Counted from the stretch's first letter, positions 35,863-45,193 are shown. The stretch: 64,000 nt of DNA from Clostridium sp. JN-9 (GCF_004103695.1 NZ_CP035280.1:62001-126000), one strand, 5' to 3'. The notes: generated by a model not told the origin, from the letters alone. Numbers and translations are program-made.

Positions 35863-36108
35863 TTATCTGCCTTCTTTTATTTCTTTTAAGCAGCTTTTGC
35901 AGATATTTTTCCCTTTGTAATTTATAACGTCTCTGGCATCTCCACAGAAAATACATGCAGGTTCATATTTCTTTAATATGATTTGCTCACCATCAACATA
36001 TATTTCTAGAGCATCCTTTTCAGCAATATCTAATGTTCTTCTTAGCTCTATAGGAATAACTATTCTTCCTAACTCATCAACTCTTCTTACTACACCTGTA
36101 GATTTCAT
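35863..36108 (-). CDS. abrB: AbrB-family transition-state regulator with C-terminal cysteine motif
   Basis: An 81-residue DNA-binding protein. The N-terminal swapped-hairpin domain is typical (MKSTGVVRRVDELGRIVIPIELRRTL). The C-terminal part has two Cys pairs (ACIFCGDA ... NICKSCLKE), which look like a small zinc site and are common in clostridial AbrB. AbrB controls the switch from growth to solventogenesis and sporulation in clostridia. The ribosome site is AAGGAGG. The promoter and Spo0A box upstream (36136-36184) suggest repression by phosphorylated Spo0A. Confidence 0.93.
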   Translation of the reverse strand: MKSTGVVRRVDELGRIVIPIELRRTLDIAEKDALEIYVDGEQIILKKYEPACIFCGDARDVINYKGKNICKSCLKEIKEGR

Positions 36109-36135
36109 TTTATATTCCTCCTTAAAATTCTATGT

Positions 36136-36184
36136 TTCGACATTTGTTTAATTAAATAATAACAAATATGACATTAAAAGTCAA
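36136..36184 (-). promoter_or_regulatory. abrB promoter with Spo0A box
   Basis: On the minus strand TTGACT (36184-36179), 17 bp, TATTAT (36161-36156), and a perfect 0A box TGTCGAA (36142-36136) just downstream of the expected start. This is the same arrangement by which Spo0A~P blocks abrB in Bacillus. Confidence 0.85.
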
Positions 36185-36765
36185 CAACTTATATTATTAT
36201 TTTACAAAAACATTATTTAATTCCATCTATAGTTAATATACTACCAAAATATACAAAAGTCAATACAAATTTCGATAAAAATACAAGTTTTTACTATACT
36301 CATAAGTCTAGTAAAATCAAAGGAAGTACAAGAATAATACTTAAAAACCGCATTTAGGTTACATATTTTGTCTGTTTTTATTATTAGAATCACAATTAAA
36401 TAAAAAAGTAAGTTTATACCATATAATTAATTTGTGTCGAATTTTAATATATTAAATTATGACATATAAGAAGATTATAAGGTTAAAGCAGCTACTTTAT
36501 CAATAAATACTATTATTCATTTTATAATATTGCCAATAAATTCATATTTTAAAACATATCATATAAATAGTGTAAAAAATAAACAATTTTTTTAAAAATT
36601 TATTAACATATTAAAATTCATATAACTTATATTTTATTTTTACAGAAAAGTGGGAAATATTAGAGCCTTAATTATATAAATAAAAAAGCTTTCTGTAAAG
36701 ATAAGGCCAGTATTTTAGCTGTGTGGTATAATAAGGATATATTATATATTATAGGAGGGATTTTA
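36185..36765. other. Long AT-rich intergenic region between abrB and talC
   Basis: No gene is seen in about 580 nt. A second perfect 0A box TGTCGAA lies at 36435-36441 on the + strand. Near the right end the arms TTTACAGAAAAG (about 36640) and CTTTCTGTAAA (about 36690) could pair. The talC ribosome site TAGGAGGG is at about 36753. Confidence 0.6.
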
Positions 36766-37410
36766 ATGAAGATATTTATTGATACTGCTAATATTGATGA
36801 AATTAAAAGGGTTGCTGCCTGGGGGATACTAGATGGAGTTACTACTAACCCTTCGCTAATAGCAAAAGAGGGAAGAGATTTAAAAGATGTTATACAGGAA
36901 ATATGCAGTATAGTTGATGGCCCCATTAGTGCTGAAGTAATCAGCCTGGAAAGTGATGGAATGGTAAAAGAGGCAAGGGAATTAGTTAAAATACATAAAA
37001 ACATAGTGATTAAGATACCAATGTGCGAAGAAGGGTTAAAGGCAGTGCATATCCTTTATAAAGAAGGTATTAGAACAAATGTTACTTTAATTTTTTCAGC
37101 ACAGCAGGCCTTATTAGCTGCTAAGTCAGGAGCAAGTTATGTAAGCCCATTTGTTGGGAGACTGGATGACATTGGAAATGGCGGAGCTCCAGTAATAAGT
37201 GATATAGCAGAGATTTTTAACTATTATGGAATAAAAACTGAAATAATTGCAGCAAGTATCAGAAACCCAATGAATGTTCTGGAATGTGCAAAAGCAGGAG
37301 CTAATATAGCTACAATACCATATAAAGTATTAAATCAGATGTTAAAACATCCTCTCACAGATATTGGAATTGCCAAGTTTATGGATGATTATAAAAAATC
37401 TAGAAAATAA
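36766..37410 (+). CDS. Transaldolase / fructose-6-phosphate aldolase-like (TalC type)
   Basis: A 214-residue short transaldolase. Schiff-base Lys83 sits in KNIVIKIPM; other motifs are [49 protein letters not shown] and [11 protein letters not shown]. It moves dihydroxyacetone units between sugar phosphates in the pentose phosphate pathway; members of this short subfamily can be transaldolases or fructose-6-phosphate aldolases. The start at 36766 follows AGGAGGG. Single gene. Confidence 0.93.
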   Translation: MKIFIDTANIDEIKRVAAWGILDGVTTNPSLIAKEGRDLKDVIQEICSIVDGPISAEVISLESDGMVKEARELVKIHKNIVIKIPMCEEGLKAVHILYKEGIRTNVTLIFSAQQALLAAKSGASYVSPFVGRLDDIGNGGAPVISDIAEIFNYYGIKTEIIAASIRNPMNVLECAKAGANIATIPYKVLNQMLKHPLTDIGIAKFMDDYKKSRK

Positions 37411-37418
37411 TATAAAAG

Positions 37419-37556
37419 TTATCCACAGGATTTTATAATTTTAATAGAAATATTGCAGCAGCAAGGTAAGATAAATGTGCTCAAAATGAATGATACAGGA
37501 AGTTATCCACAGAAAAATGTTGATAAAGCATTTAATAGTGTGGATAACTTCTTTTT
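37419..37556 (+). promoter_or_regulatory. Three perfect DnaA boxes, two of them forming a terminator stem
   Basis: TTATCCACA at 37419-37427 and 37503-37511 and its complement TGTGGATAA at 37539-37547. The last two lie in 13-bp inverted arms (GAAGTTATCCACA / TGTGGATAACTTC) followed by TTTTTTT, so the structure is also an intrinsic terminator for talC, with a 27-nt loop. Confidence 0.8.
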
Positions 37557-37700
37557 TTAATTTTAACCCTAATTATTAAATTTACATATATAAAAAATAA
37601 AATATTTATTAAATTATATCAGAGAACTTGTAATAGGTTAACTAATAACTTATAATGTAATTATAAAACAAATTAAATAGTATAGGTTAGGAGGTATCTT

Positions 37701-38300
37701 ATGGAAGGCGAAGAGAGGGGACTGGATTATATAAATAATTTAATTAAAAATATGTCCAAAAGTACCATAATACCATATGAAGATCTACCTAAATATGACC
37801 TTTTTTTATCCCAGGTAATAGATTATTTAAATGATAAATTTGAAGGAGAAAAGTACACAAACAACATAGTTCAAAATTACATTAAAAGTGAAGTAATTTC
37901 CAAACCAGAGGACGGGAAAAAAAGAGGGTATACAAAGCTTCATCTGGCACAATTGGTATTGTTAAGTTATATGAGACCAGTACTCACAACAGATGAGATA
38001 AAAAAAGTATTCGATTTAGCTTTTAATCAGATTAATGATAGATCCGATGATATTATATCCTGGGAATATGCATATAAAATATTTTCAGAGATTCAGGATG
38101 AGAGTTTTGAGAAGTTCTTTTCCAAGCAAAGCCTTGATGAGGATAAAATAATGAAGATAGTTAAGGACTGCAATTTAAAGCCTGAAGATGAGGAAAGAAT
38201 TGTAGTTTTTATGGTGGTTATGAATTTAATTGCACAGGCAAGTACCATAAAGAAATTAGTTCAAAATATTGTAGACAAATATCAAAAAAGCGATCACTAA
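37701..38300 (+). CDS. DUF1836-like putative transcriptional regulator
   Basis: A 199-residue soluble protein resembling DUF1836 proteins of Firmicutes, with a predicted MerR-like winged helix in the first half (NNIVQNYIKSEVISKPEDGK ... YTKLHLAQLVLLSYMRPVLT) and a helical C-terminal part. Ribosome site GGAGG. Single gene with its own terminator. Its targets are unknown; the arc genes lie downstream after an independent promoter. Confidence 0.75.
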   Translation: MEGEERGLDYINNLIKNMSKSTIIPYEDLPKYDLFLSQVIDYLNDKFEGEKYTNNIVQNYIKSEVISKPEDGKKRGYTKLHLAQLVLLSYMRPVLTTDEIKKVFDLAFNQINDRSDDIISWEYAYKIFSEIQDESFEKFFSKQSLDEDKIMKIVKDCNLKPEDEERIVVFMVVMNLIAQASTIKKLVQNIVDKYQKSDH

Positions 38301-38310
38301 AATGGGTGTA

Positions 38311-38355
38311 AAATAAAGTGTTGGAATAGGTTTTATTCTAATGCTTTATTTTTTG
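38311..38355 (+). terminator. Terminator of the DUF1836-like gene
   Basis: The arms AAATAAAG..TT..GAAT and ATTC..AA..CTTTATTT are followed by TTTTG. Confidence 0.7.
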
Positions 38356-38450
38356 TTATGAATATTCCTAAGGATTCATTAATATAGGTATATTTATTTT
38401 AATAATACAGATAATTTATTATTGAATTAGTATTTTTTAGTAGTATGGTA

Positions 38451-38480
38451 TAGACAAAAATAGATCTCTTTGCTTATAAT
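38451..38480 (+). promoter_or_regulatory. arcCAB promoter
   Basis: TAGACA at 38451 and TATAAT at 38475, with 18-bp spacing, 40 nt before the arcC start. Confidence 0.7.
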
Positions 38481-38521
38481 TTAACTGTTAGTAGAAATTG
38501 GTTTATGGGGAGGAAATATTT

Positions 38522-39472
38522 ATGAAAATAGTATTAGCTTTGGGGGGCAATGCTCTTCAGTCAAACCCAAAAGATAAAAGTGCTGCAGGCCAGTTAGAGA
38601 CATGCAAAGAAACAGCTAAGTCAATTATAGATTTAATAGAACAGGGACATTCAATTGCTATTGTTCATGGAAATGGGCCTCAGGTGGGACAGATATTAAG
38701 CAGTGTGGAGACTGCTCACAAGACTAATGACTCCAATGTATTATTTCCATTTGATGTATGCGGTGCATTTTCTCAGGGATACATAGGTTATCATCTGCAA
38801 AATGCAATAGAAGAAGAACTTTATAAAAGAAATATTAAAAAATCTGTAGGAACTGTTATAACTCAGGTATTAGTTGATAAGAATGATTATGGATTTCAGA
38901 ATCCAACTAAGCCTATAGGTTCATTTTATAGTAAAGATGAGGCTGATATTTTAGCACATGAAAAAGGTTATATTATGAAAGAGGATGCTGGAAGAGGCTA
39001 TAGAAGAGTAGTTCCATCACCAAAGCCAATTGACGTTATAGAAAAAGATATAATAAAGGGTCTTTTCGAATCAGGTAAGATAGTTATATCCTGCGGCGGC
39101 GGCGGTATACCAGTTGTTAAAGAAGGCAGCATGGTAAAAGGTGTAGCTGCAGTAATAGATAAAGATTTTGCAGCAGAAAAACTGGCAGAAATACTTGATG
39201 CAGATATGCTCTTAATATTAACAGCTATAGATAAAGTAAGCATAAATTTTAATTCTCCCAATGAAAAGAAATTAGATTCTATAACATTAGACCAGCTTAA
39301 TAAGTACATTGAAGAGAAGCAGTTTGCCCCTGGAAGTATGCTGCCAAAGGTAGAAGCCTGTAAAAAATTTATAGAATTTGACAATGATAAAATTGCAATT
39401 ATAGCTTCATTATCAAAGGCAAAAGAGGCAATAAACGGGCTTTCAGGAACAAAAATAATTAAATCTGTTTAG
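38522..39472 (+). CDS. arcC: Carbamate kinase
   Basis: A 316-residue amino-acid-kinase-fold enzyme that makes ATP from carbamoyl phosphate, the energy-yielding last step of the arginine deiminase pathway. Motifs VLALGGNALQ, IVHGNGPQVGQI, CGGGGIPVV and VIDKDFAAEKLAEILDADMLLILTAID. The start at 38522 follows GGGGAGG. First gene of arcC-arcA-arcB. Confidence 0.95.
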   Translation: MKIVLALGGNALQSNPKDKSAAGQLETCKETAKSIIDLIEQGHSIAIVHGNGPQVGQILSSVETAHKTNDSNVLFPFDVCGAFSQGYIGYHLQNAIEEELYKRNIKKSVGTVITQVLVDKNDYGFQNPTKPIGSFYSKDEADILAHEKGYIMKEDAGRGYRRVVPSPKPIDVIEKDIIKGLFESGKIVISCGGGGIPVVKEGSMVKGVAAVIDKDFAAEKLAEILDADMLLILTAIDKVSINFNSPNEKKLDSITLDQLNKYIEEKQFAPGSMLPKVEACKKFIEFDNDKIAIIASLSKAKEAINGLSGTKIIKSV

Positions 39473-39501
39473 CTTATATTAGATTTTAGGAGTAGTAAGA
39501 T

Positions 39502-40707
39502 ATGGATAAAAAATATATAAATGTTTATTCTGAAATAGGAAAACTTAAGACAATACTTTTACACAGACCTGGTGCGGAAATTGAAAATTTAATTCCGGAA
39601 TATCTGGATAGACTATTATTCGATGATATACCTTATTTAAAGGTTGCCAGGGAGGAACATGACAACTTTGCTAATGTATTCAGAAAAAATGGAGTTAAGG
39701 TAGAATATTTAGAGGACCTAACAGCAGAAGCTTTAAATAATCCAATAATTAAAGAGAAGTTTGTGAATGAAGCTATTTTAGAAAACCTTTCTCATAATAA
39801 TGATTATGATAAGCCATTGAAAGAGTATTTATTGTCAATGAACAGCAGGGATATGGTAGATAAAATAATGGCTGGAGTAAGAAAAAAGGATATAGGAATT
39901 AATGAAAATTTTGATGATTATCCATTTCTTATGGATCCAATGCCAAATTTATATTTTACCAGGGATCCATTTGCATCAATTGGCAAGGGAATATCTCTAA
40001 ATTCTATGAGAACTGAAACTAGAAAAAGGGAAACTATTTTTGGTAAATACATATTTAAATATAATCCAGGTTTCAAGGATTCCAATATACCATTATGGTA
40101 TGACAGAAATGAAAAGTTTTCTATGGAAGGCGGGGATGAACTGGTATTATCAAAAGATGTAATTGCAATTGGCAATAGCGAGAGAACTGATTATAAGGCA
40201 GCTATAAAAACAGCTGAGAATATATTTAAATATGGCGACAGCTTTAAAGTTGTTTTACTGTTTGATATACCTAAAATAAGAGCTTTTATGCATCTGGATA
40301 CTGTATTTACAATGATTGATTATGATAAGTTTACTATTCATAAGGGAATTGAAGGTCAGCTTAAAGTTACTGCAATAACATATAATCATAAAGAGAGAGA
40401 AATTGTTTTAAATGAAGAGACTGGAAGCCTTGAAAAAATACTTTCAAAATATTTAGGGAGAGATATTACTCTGATAAGATGCGGCGGCGGAGATAAAATT
40501 ATTTCTGGAAGAGAGCAGTGGAATGACGGCTCAAATACGCTGGCATTGGAACCAGGGAAGGTTATCACTTATGAAAGAAACTATGTAACAAATGAAATCT
40601 TAGACAAAAATAATATAAAAGTTATTTCTATTCCTTCATCTGAGCTTTCCAGAGGAAGGGGAGGTCCAAGATGTATGAGCATGCCTTTATACAGGGAAGA
40701 TTTATAA
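39502..40707 (+). CDS. arcA: Arginine deiminase
   Basis: A 401-residue enzyme that hydrolyses arginine to citrulline and ammonia. Catalytic Cys391 is in [36 protein letters not shown] (Glu and Asp) and [11 protein letters not shown] (His) complete the active site. 29 nt after arcC. Confidence 0.96.
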   Translation: MDKKYINVYSEIGKLKTILLHRPGAEIENLIPEYLDRLLFDDIPYLKVAREEHDNFANVFRKNGVKVEYLEDLTAEALNNPIIKEKFVNEAILENLSHNNDYDKPLKEYLLSMNSRDMVDKIMAGVRKKDIGINENFDDYPFLMDPMPNLYFTRDPFASIGKGISLNSMRTETRKRETIFGKYIFKYNPGFKDSNIPLWYDRNEKFSMEGGDELVLSKDVIAIGNSERTDYKAAIKTAENIFKYGDSFKVVLLFDIPKIRAFMHLDTVFTMIDYDKFTIHKGIEGQLKVTAITYNHKEREIVLNEETGSLEKILSKYLGRDITLIRCGGGDKIISGREQWNDGSNTLALEPGKVITYERNYVTNEILDKNNIKVISIPSSELSRGRGGPRCMSMPLYREDL

Positions 40708-40732
40708 AAAAATTAAAAAGGAGAGAATTATT

Positions 40733-41734
40733 ATGGCATTTAATTTGAGAAACAGAAGCTTTTTAACATTGATGGATTTTACACCAAAGGAAATTAACTA
40801 CATGCTTGATTTAGCTAAGAATTTAAAAAAAGCAAAATATACTGGAACAGAACAGCAGAAATTAAAAGGTAAAAACATTGTCTTATTATTTGAAAAAGAT
40901 TCTACAAGAACAAGATGCTCTTTTGAAGTTGGTGCACTTGATCAGGGGGCTCATGTTACATATCTTGGACCAACAGGCTCACAGATGGGAAAGAAAGAGT
41001 CAATAGCTGATACTGCAAGAGTTCTGGGCAGAATGTATGATGGCATTGAGTATAGGGGATTTGACCAGTCAGTTGTTGAAGACCTTGCTAAATATTCTGG
41101 AGTACCAGTATGGAATGGCCTTACAACACAGGATCATCCAACGCAAATATTAGCTGACTTTTTAACAATTCAGGAACATATTGATAAGCCATTAAATAAA
41201 ATAGTATTTGCTTATTGCGGAGATGGAAGAAACAATATGGCTAATGCTCTTATGATTGGTGCATCAAAAATGGGTATGGACTTTAGAATAGTTTCTCCAA
41301 AAGAATTATTTCCAGAAGCAGCATTGGTTGCAAAATGCGAAGAAGTTGCAAAGGAAACCGGAGCAAAGATTACAATAACTGAAAATGTTGCTGAAGGTGT
41401 AAAAAATGCCGATGTTCTTTATACTGATGTATGGGTATCCATGGGAGAAGCTCCTGAAGTTTGGGAATCAAGGATAAAGTTATTAAAGCCATATCAGGTT
41501 AATGAAGAAATGATTAAATTAACATCAAATCCAAAGGTTATATTTGAACACTGTTTACCATCATTTCATGATTTAAACACAAAAGTTGGCATGGAAATAC
41601 ATGAAAAATTCGGTTTAACAGCTATGGAAGTAACTGATGAAGTATTCGAAGGAAAACATTCAGTAGTATTTGATGAAGCTGAAAACAGGATGCATACAAT
41701 AAAAGCCGTAATGGTTGCTACCCTAGGACAATAA
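40733..41734 (+). CDS. arcB: Ornithine carbamoyltransferase (catabolic)
   Basis: A 333-residue enzyme that phosphorolyses citrulline to ornithine and carbamoyl phosphate in this operon setting. Carbamoyl-phosphate motif STRTR, then [12 protein letters not shown] and the ornithine-side [17 protein letters not shown]. The position after arcC-arcA points to the catabolic role. No arginine/ornithine antiporter (arcD) or ArgR-type regulator is in the operon. Confidence 0.95.
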   Translation: MAFNLRNRSFLTLMDFTPKEINYMLDLAKNLKKAKYTGTEQQKLKGKNIVLLFEKDSTRTRCSFEVGALDQGAHVTYLGPTGSQMGKKESIADTARVLGRMYDGIEYRGFDQSVVEDLAKYSGVPVWNGLTTQDHPTQILADFLTIQEHIDKPLNKIVFAYCGDGRNNMANALMIGASKMGMDFRIVSPKELFPEAALVAKCEEVAKETGAKITITENVAEGVKNADVLYTDVWVSMGEAPEVWESRIKLLKPYQVNEEMIKLTSNPKVIFEHCLPSFHDLNTKVGMEIHEKFGLTAMEVTDEVFEGKHSVVFDEAENRMHTIKAVMVATLGQ

Positions 41735-41745
41735 AATCTGTAATA

Positions 41746-41780
41746 AGAGGCCTCAGAATATATATTTTGAGGCCTTTATT
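41746..41780 (+). terminator. arcCAB terminator
   Basis: The arms AGAGGCCTCA / TGAGGCCTTT are followed by ATTATT. Confidence 0.88.
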
Positions 41781-41857
41781 ATTAAAATTTATGCAATAAG
41801 TAGCCCAAATAATGTATAATAATTATAAAAATAAAGTGTGCTTTAGGGGGAAATTAA

Positions 41858-42871
41858 ATGGAATTTATTACAGATTTGTTTAAAAAGGAAGCAGTCAAGG
41901 AAATATCCGTATTTTTGCTGATTGTCTTATTTTTTTATTCAATGAGAAAAATGTTAAACTTATTCCTTTTAACATTTTTATTTACTTTTCTAATTTATAG
42001 TCTGCAGCAATTTATTGTAAAAAAGTTTTTGGTGAAAAACCGCTTAAATGAATTGTTAGTTACCATAATATTATACATATTATTAATAGCAATGTTTTCA
42101 TACTTTATATACAAATATGTTCCCATTATTATAAATGAAAGTGCTGCACTAATAAATCAATTATCTGCAAGTAAAGATAATTCAAGTATTATTATGTTTC
42201 AGCAATACATTGATAAATATATTGGACCTGTGGATATAAAAGGATATATAAAGGGACGGTTTGATTCTTTATTTTTAATGGTTACTAATATTGGTAAAAT
42301 GGGAATAAACGTATTTCTGGCATTTATATTAAGCTTCTTTTTCATGCTGGAGAAGCAGAAGATAAAACAATTCTTATCTAAATTTAAAACAAGCAGAGTT
42401 TCATCAATATATAATTACATAGAACTTTTTTGTATAAATTTCTCAAACTCATTTGGTAAAGTCATACAGGCTCAGATATTAATTGCAATGATCAATACAA
42501 TAATATCTATTATTATTCTCAGCATTATGGGATTCCCTCAAATAATGGCTTTAGGATTTATGATATTTATCTGTGGATTAATACCTGTAGCAGGGGTTAT
42601 AATAACATCGGTGCCGCTGTCAATAATAGCATTTAATATAGGCGGTATATCCAAAGTAATCTATGTATTGATTATGATTGCTATGCTTCACGGTCTGGAG
42701 AGCTACGTTTTAAATCCAAAACTTATGTCAAATAAAACCGAACTGCCGGTATTTTTTACATTTTTGATACTTATCGTATCAGAACACTTTATGGGCACAT
42801 GGGGATTATTACTGGGTATTCCTCTGGTAATGTTTATTCTTGATCTGCTTAAAGTTAATGTTAGTAATTGA
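41858..42871 (+). CDS. AI-2E family (PerM-like) permease
   Basis: A 337-residue integral membrane protein with about seven or eight hydrophobic segments. The C-terminal half matches the family, with segments around 212-235, 240-265 and 300-330 and the pattern HGLESYVLNPKLMSNKTELPVFFTFLILI. Relatives export autoinducer-2 (TqsA) or ions; the substrate is unknown. Ribosome site AGGGGGA. Single gene. Confidence 0.85.
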   Translation: MEFITDLFKKEAVKEISVFLLIVLFFYSMRKMLNLFLLTFLFTFLIYSLQQFIVKKFLVKNRLNELLVTIILYILLIAMFSYFIYKYVPIIINESAALINQLSASKDNSSIIMFQQYIDKYIGPVDIKGYIKGRFDSLFLMVTNIGKMGINVFLAFILSFFFMLEKQKIKQFLSKFKTSRVSSIYNYIELFCINFSNSFGKVIQAQILIAMINTIISIIILSIMGFPQIMALGFMIFICGLIPVAGVIITSVPLSIIAFNIGGISKVIYVLIMIAMLHGLESYVLNPKLMSNKTELPVFFTFLILIVSEHFMGTWGLLLGIPLVMFILDLLKVNVSN

Positions 42872-42880
42872 TAAGAAGTT

Positions 42881-42927
42881 AAAAGCTCAAACAACAATGA
42901 TATTAAAGTGTTGTTTGAGCTTTTTTA
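42881..42927. terminator. Bidirectional terminator between the permease gene and ispF
   Basis: The arms AAAAGCTCAAACAACA / TGTTGTTTGAGCTTTT with a 12-nt loop, and T-runs on both strands. Confidence 0.9.
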
Positions 42928-42939
42928 ATAATTAAATAT

Positions 42940-43413
42940 TTACTTTCTATATATTAAGCATATGCTCTGGCTGGATATACCCTGGCAGGTACCGGTAAAA
43001 CCCAAGCCCTCTTCAGTTGTAGCTTTTATATTTACCATATCTATATCTATATCCAGTGCAGAGGAAATGTTTTTTCTCATTTCTGGAATATATGGAGACA
43101 TTTTAGGTTTTTGAGCTATAATAGTGGCATCAATGTTACAAATATTATAATTCGAATCATCTAAAAGATTTTTAACATATTTAAGTAAAACAAGGCTGGA
43201 TATACCACTATACTTTGCATCAGTATCAGGAAAGTGCATACCTATATCCCCTAAGGCTGCAGCTCCAAGCAGTGAATCCATAACAGCATGAATCAATACA
43301 TCTGCATCAGAATGACCCAGCAGGCCTTTTTCATATGGGATGTGAACTCCTCCTAAAATAAGTTTCCTGTTTTCTACAAGTTTATGAACATCATAACCTA
43401 AGCCTACTCTCAT
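42940..43413 (-). CDS. ispF: 2-C-methyl-D-erythritol 2,4-cyclodiphosphate synthase
   Basis: A 157-residue trimeric enzyme of the MEP isoprenoid pathway. Metal-binding motif GYDVHKL (Asp8, His10) and His in [23 protein letters not shown], and C-terminal [11 protein letters not shown]. Ribosome site GAGGTGAT. Transcribed alone on the minus strand. Confidence 0.96.
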   Translation of the reverse strand: MRVGLGYDVHKLVENRKLILGGVHIPYEKGLLGHSDADVLIHAVMDSLLGAAALGDIGMHFPDTDAKYSGISSLVLLKYVKNLLDDSNYNICNIDATIIAQKPKMSPYIPEMRKNISSALDIDIDMVNIKATTEEGLGFTGTCQGISSQSICLIYRK

Positions 43414-43511
43414 AGCATCACCTCAAATTAATTATATATAAATAGTTTACCATAAATAAATAAGAACACAAAAATAAATATGTGTTCCATAAGATGATAC
43501 CAATATTTATA

Positions 43512-43682
43512 TTATTTTACAGAATGCATCTTGTGGTTATCCTTTTTATAATTATTTTCTTTATTAAAAATATTATAGAAAATTCTGCGTATTCTGTAAA
43601 TTAACATATTGAAGAAGTTATTTTTTTTAATCTTCCTCTTATTTTTTGTGGAGAAGTCAACATAGATAACCTTATTCTTCAT
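43512..43682 (-). CDS. Small basic hypothetical protein (56 aa)
   Basis: An open frame of 56 codons starts at ATG 43682 with a strong TAGGAGG 10 nt upstream and ends at TAA 43512. The product begins MKNKVIYVDFSTKNKRK and is very rich in Lys, Arg and Asn, with a hydrophobic stretch FNMLIYRIRRIFYNIF in the middle. It could be amphipathic or nucleic-acid binding. The family is not recognised; the good ribosome site is the main support. It lies 98 nt upstream of ispF on the same strand. Confidence 0.6.
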   Translation of the reverse strand: MKNKVIYVDFSTKNKRKIKKNNFFNMLIYRIRRIFYNIFNKENNYKKDNHKMHSVK

Positions 43683-43755
43683 AGGCTAACATCCTCCTAA
43701 ACCTTTATTTTAATATAATAATACCATAATAATTATGAATTGTTAAGAATTTTCC

Positions 43756-43812
43756 AAATAAAATAAAAATTACAGAGAATACAAAAAAATATATCATTTT
43801 ATTCTCTGTAAA
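43756..43812 (-). terminator. Minus-strand terminator upstream of the small basic gene
   Basis: TTACAGAGAAT / ATTCTCTGTAA arms (43770-43811) are followed on the minus strand by TTTTTATTTT. There is no annotated gene on that strand to the right, so an unannotated minus-strand transcript from the 43.8-44.3 kb region may end here. Confidence 0.65.
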
Positions 43813-43884
43813 CATGAGGATATTTTAAAGTTGGTTTACAAGTTACACTAGTATAATATAAAATAAATATAAAAATGTGATAAA

Positions 43885-43985
43885 AGTTATTAACAATATA
43901 TGCACAACATATCCACAGCAGTGTAGAGAATCAACACTGCTTGCACAAGTTATGCACATAGTAAATGTGGACAATGTTAATAACT
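43885..43985. repeat. Structured 101-nt element with DnaA boxes
   Basis: Outer inverted arms AGTTATTAACA (43885-43895) and TGTTAATAACT (43975-43985) enclose an inner hairpin AGCAGTGT / ACACTGCT (43918-43941). DnaA-box-like 9-mers lie on both sides: ATATGCACA (43898), ATATCCACA (43909), TTATGCACA (43950, perfect) and TGTGGACAA (43966). Two further perfect boxes follow at 44144-44152 (TTATGCACA) and 44160-44168 (TGTGGATAA). Confidence 0.78.
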
Positions 43986-44284
43986 ATAAAAACTATTTTT
44001 GTAAAAATATTTTATTTATGAACTTAAGGTAAGGAATAATGCTGATAAACCAAGCTTTGCCATTAGGTATTTATATTAAAATATTTTGCCAGTAAATATT
44101 TTAATATAGGCTTAAATAATGATTATTATATAAAAATAACAAGTTATGCACATGCATTCTGTGGATAATGTGACTAATTTATTGAAAAATGAATTAAATT
44201 TTTGTAACTTAATATAATATTATATATATTAGATTTGTATTATAATAAGTATATCAATACAAAATCAGGTAGGGAAGTGGTTAT
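43986..44284. other. AT-rich remainder of the ispF-pda1 intergenic region
   Basis: Very AT-rich. Two perfect DnaA boxes at 44144 and 44160, and a weak inverted repeat around AATATTTT (44078-44104). No gene is seen. The promoter of the following gene probably lies near 44215-44260. Confidence 0.55.
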
Positions 44285-45193
44285 TTGAAGTTAAGGAATA
44301 TAGCAGTAATTATGGTGTGTGTTCTAACATTAGGAATAGGTGCTTCTTATACTATTGCACATTCTACTAAAGAAAGATCAAAAAAGGATGTGCCTTTAAA
44401 TACAGCTAAAGCCGATGAAGTGAAAAAAAATAATGAAAAAACTGCAGACATGACGAAAAAGGAAGTCAGTGAAGAAAAAAAAGACAGGACTTTTAAGAAT
44501 GAAAGCCTGATTTACAATGACAAAGGTATACCAGTACTTATGTATCACTCAATTGATTATGAAAAGAATAATCCTTTAAGGATTCCAAAGGAACAATTCA
44601 GAGAGCAGATGAAGTATTTAAAGGATAATGGTTATACCACTTTGACATTAAATGAATTATATAGTTTTTTTGAAAACAATATGCCAGTACCGGATAAGTC
44701 TGTAGCTTTAGTATTTGACGACGGCTATGCTGATAATTACATAAATGCTTTTCCAATAATAAAGGAATTTGGTTTTAAAGCAACAGTTTTTGTAATTACT
44801 GATACTGTAGATAAAAGTGGAGCTTACTTAAACAGCACTCAGCTTAAAGAAATGGATGCATATGGATTTGATGTTGAGAGCCACACATTAGATCATGAAG
44901 AATTAAATAAACAAAGCTATGCAAAACAGTTAAATGAGCTAAAGGAATCAAAATTATTTCTGGAAAAACTGCTAAATAAACAGGTAAATTATTTAGCATA
45001 TCCAGTGGGAAAATATAATAAAGAAACCATTAAAGCAGCAAAAGAGGCTGGTTATAAAATGGCATTTACAACAAATGGAACATGGTCTGATAAATCAGAT
45101 GGCATGTATACTTTAGACAGAGTATATATAAGTGCGGAATCACCTATGTCTGAATTTATAAGAAGATTGACAAATAGGAACTATAATAAGTAG
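44285..45193 (+). CDS. Polysaccharide deacetylase (NodB domain), membrane-anchored, copy 1
   Basis: A 302-residue extracellular carbohydrate esterase family 4 protein. The N-terminal hydrophobic segment (about 5-24) is followed by a charged Lys/Glu linker (about 30-75) and the NodB domain. Motifs: GIPVLMYHSI, FDDGYADN (catalytic base Asp and metal Asp), SHTLDH (metal His pair), YLAYPVGKYNK, and a C-terminal MAFTTNG. TTG start with only a weak AGGGAAG ribosome site. It probably de-N-acetylates peptidoglycan or another amino sugar polymer. Confidence 0.9.
   Translation: MKLRNIAVIMVCVLTLGIGASYTIAHSTKERSKKDVPLNTAKADEVKKNNEKTADMTKKEVSEEKKDRTFKNESLIYNDKGIPVLMYHSIDYEKNNPLRIPKEQFREQMKYLKDNGYTTLTLNELYSFFENNMPVPDKSVALVFDDGYADNYINAFPIIKEFGFKATVFVITDTVDKSGAYLNSTQLKEMDAYGFDVESHTLDHEELNKQSYAKQLNELKESKLFLEKLLNKQVNYLAYPVGKYNKETIKAAKEAGYKMAFTTNGTWSDKSDGMYTLDRVYISAESPMSEFIRRLTNRNYNK

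Noticed and set aside
43885-44168. Chromosomal or plasmid replication origin
   Set aside because: DnaA boxes are present, but dnaA, dnaN, rpmH or rep genes are missing nearby; reported only as a DnaA-binding candidate.
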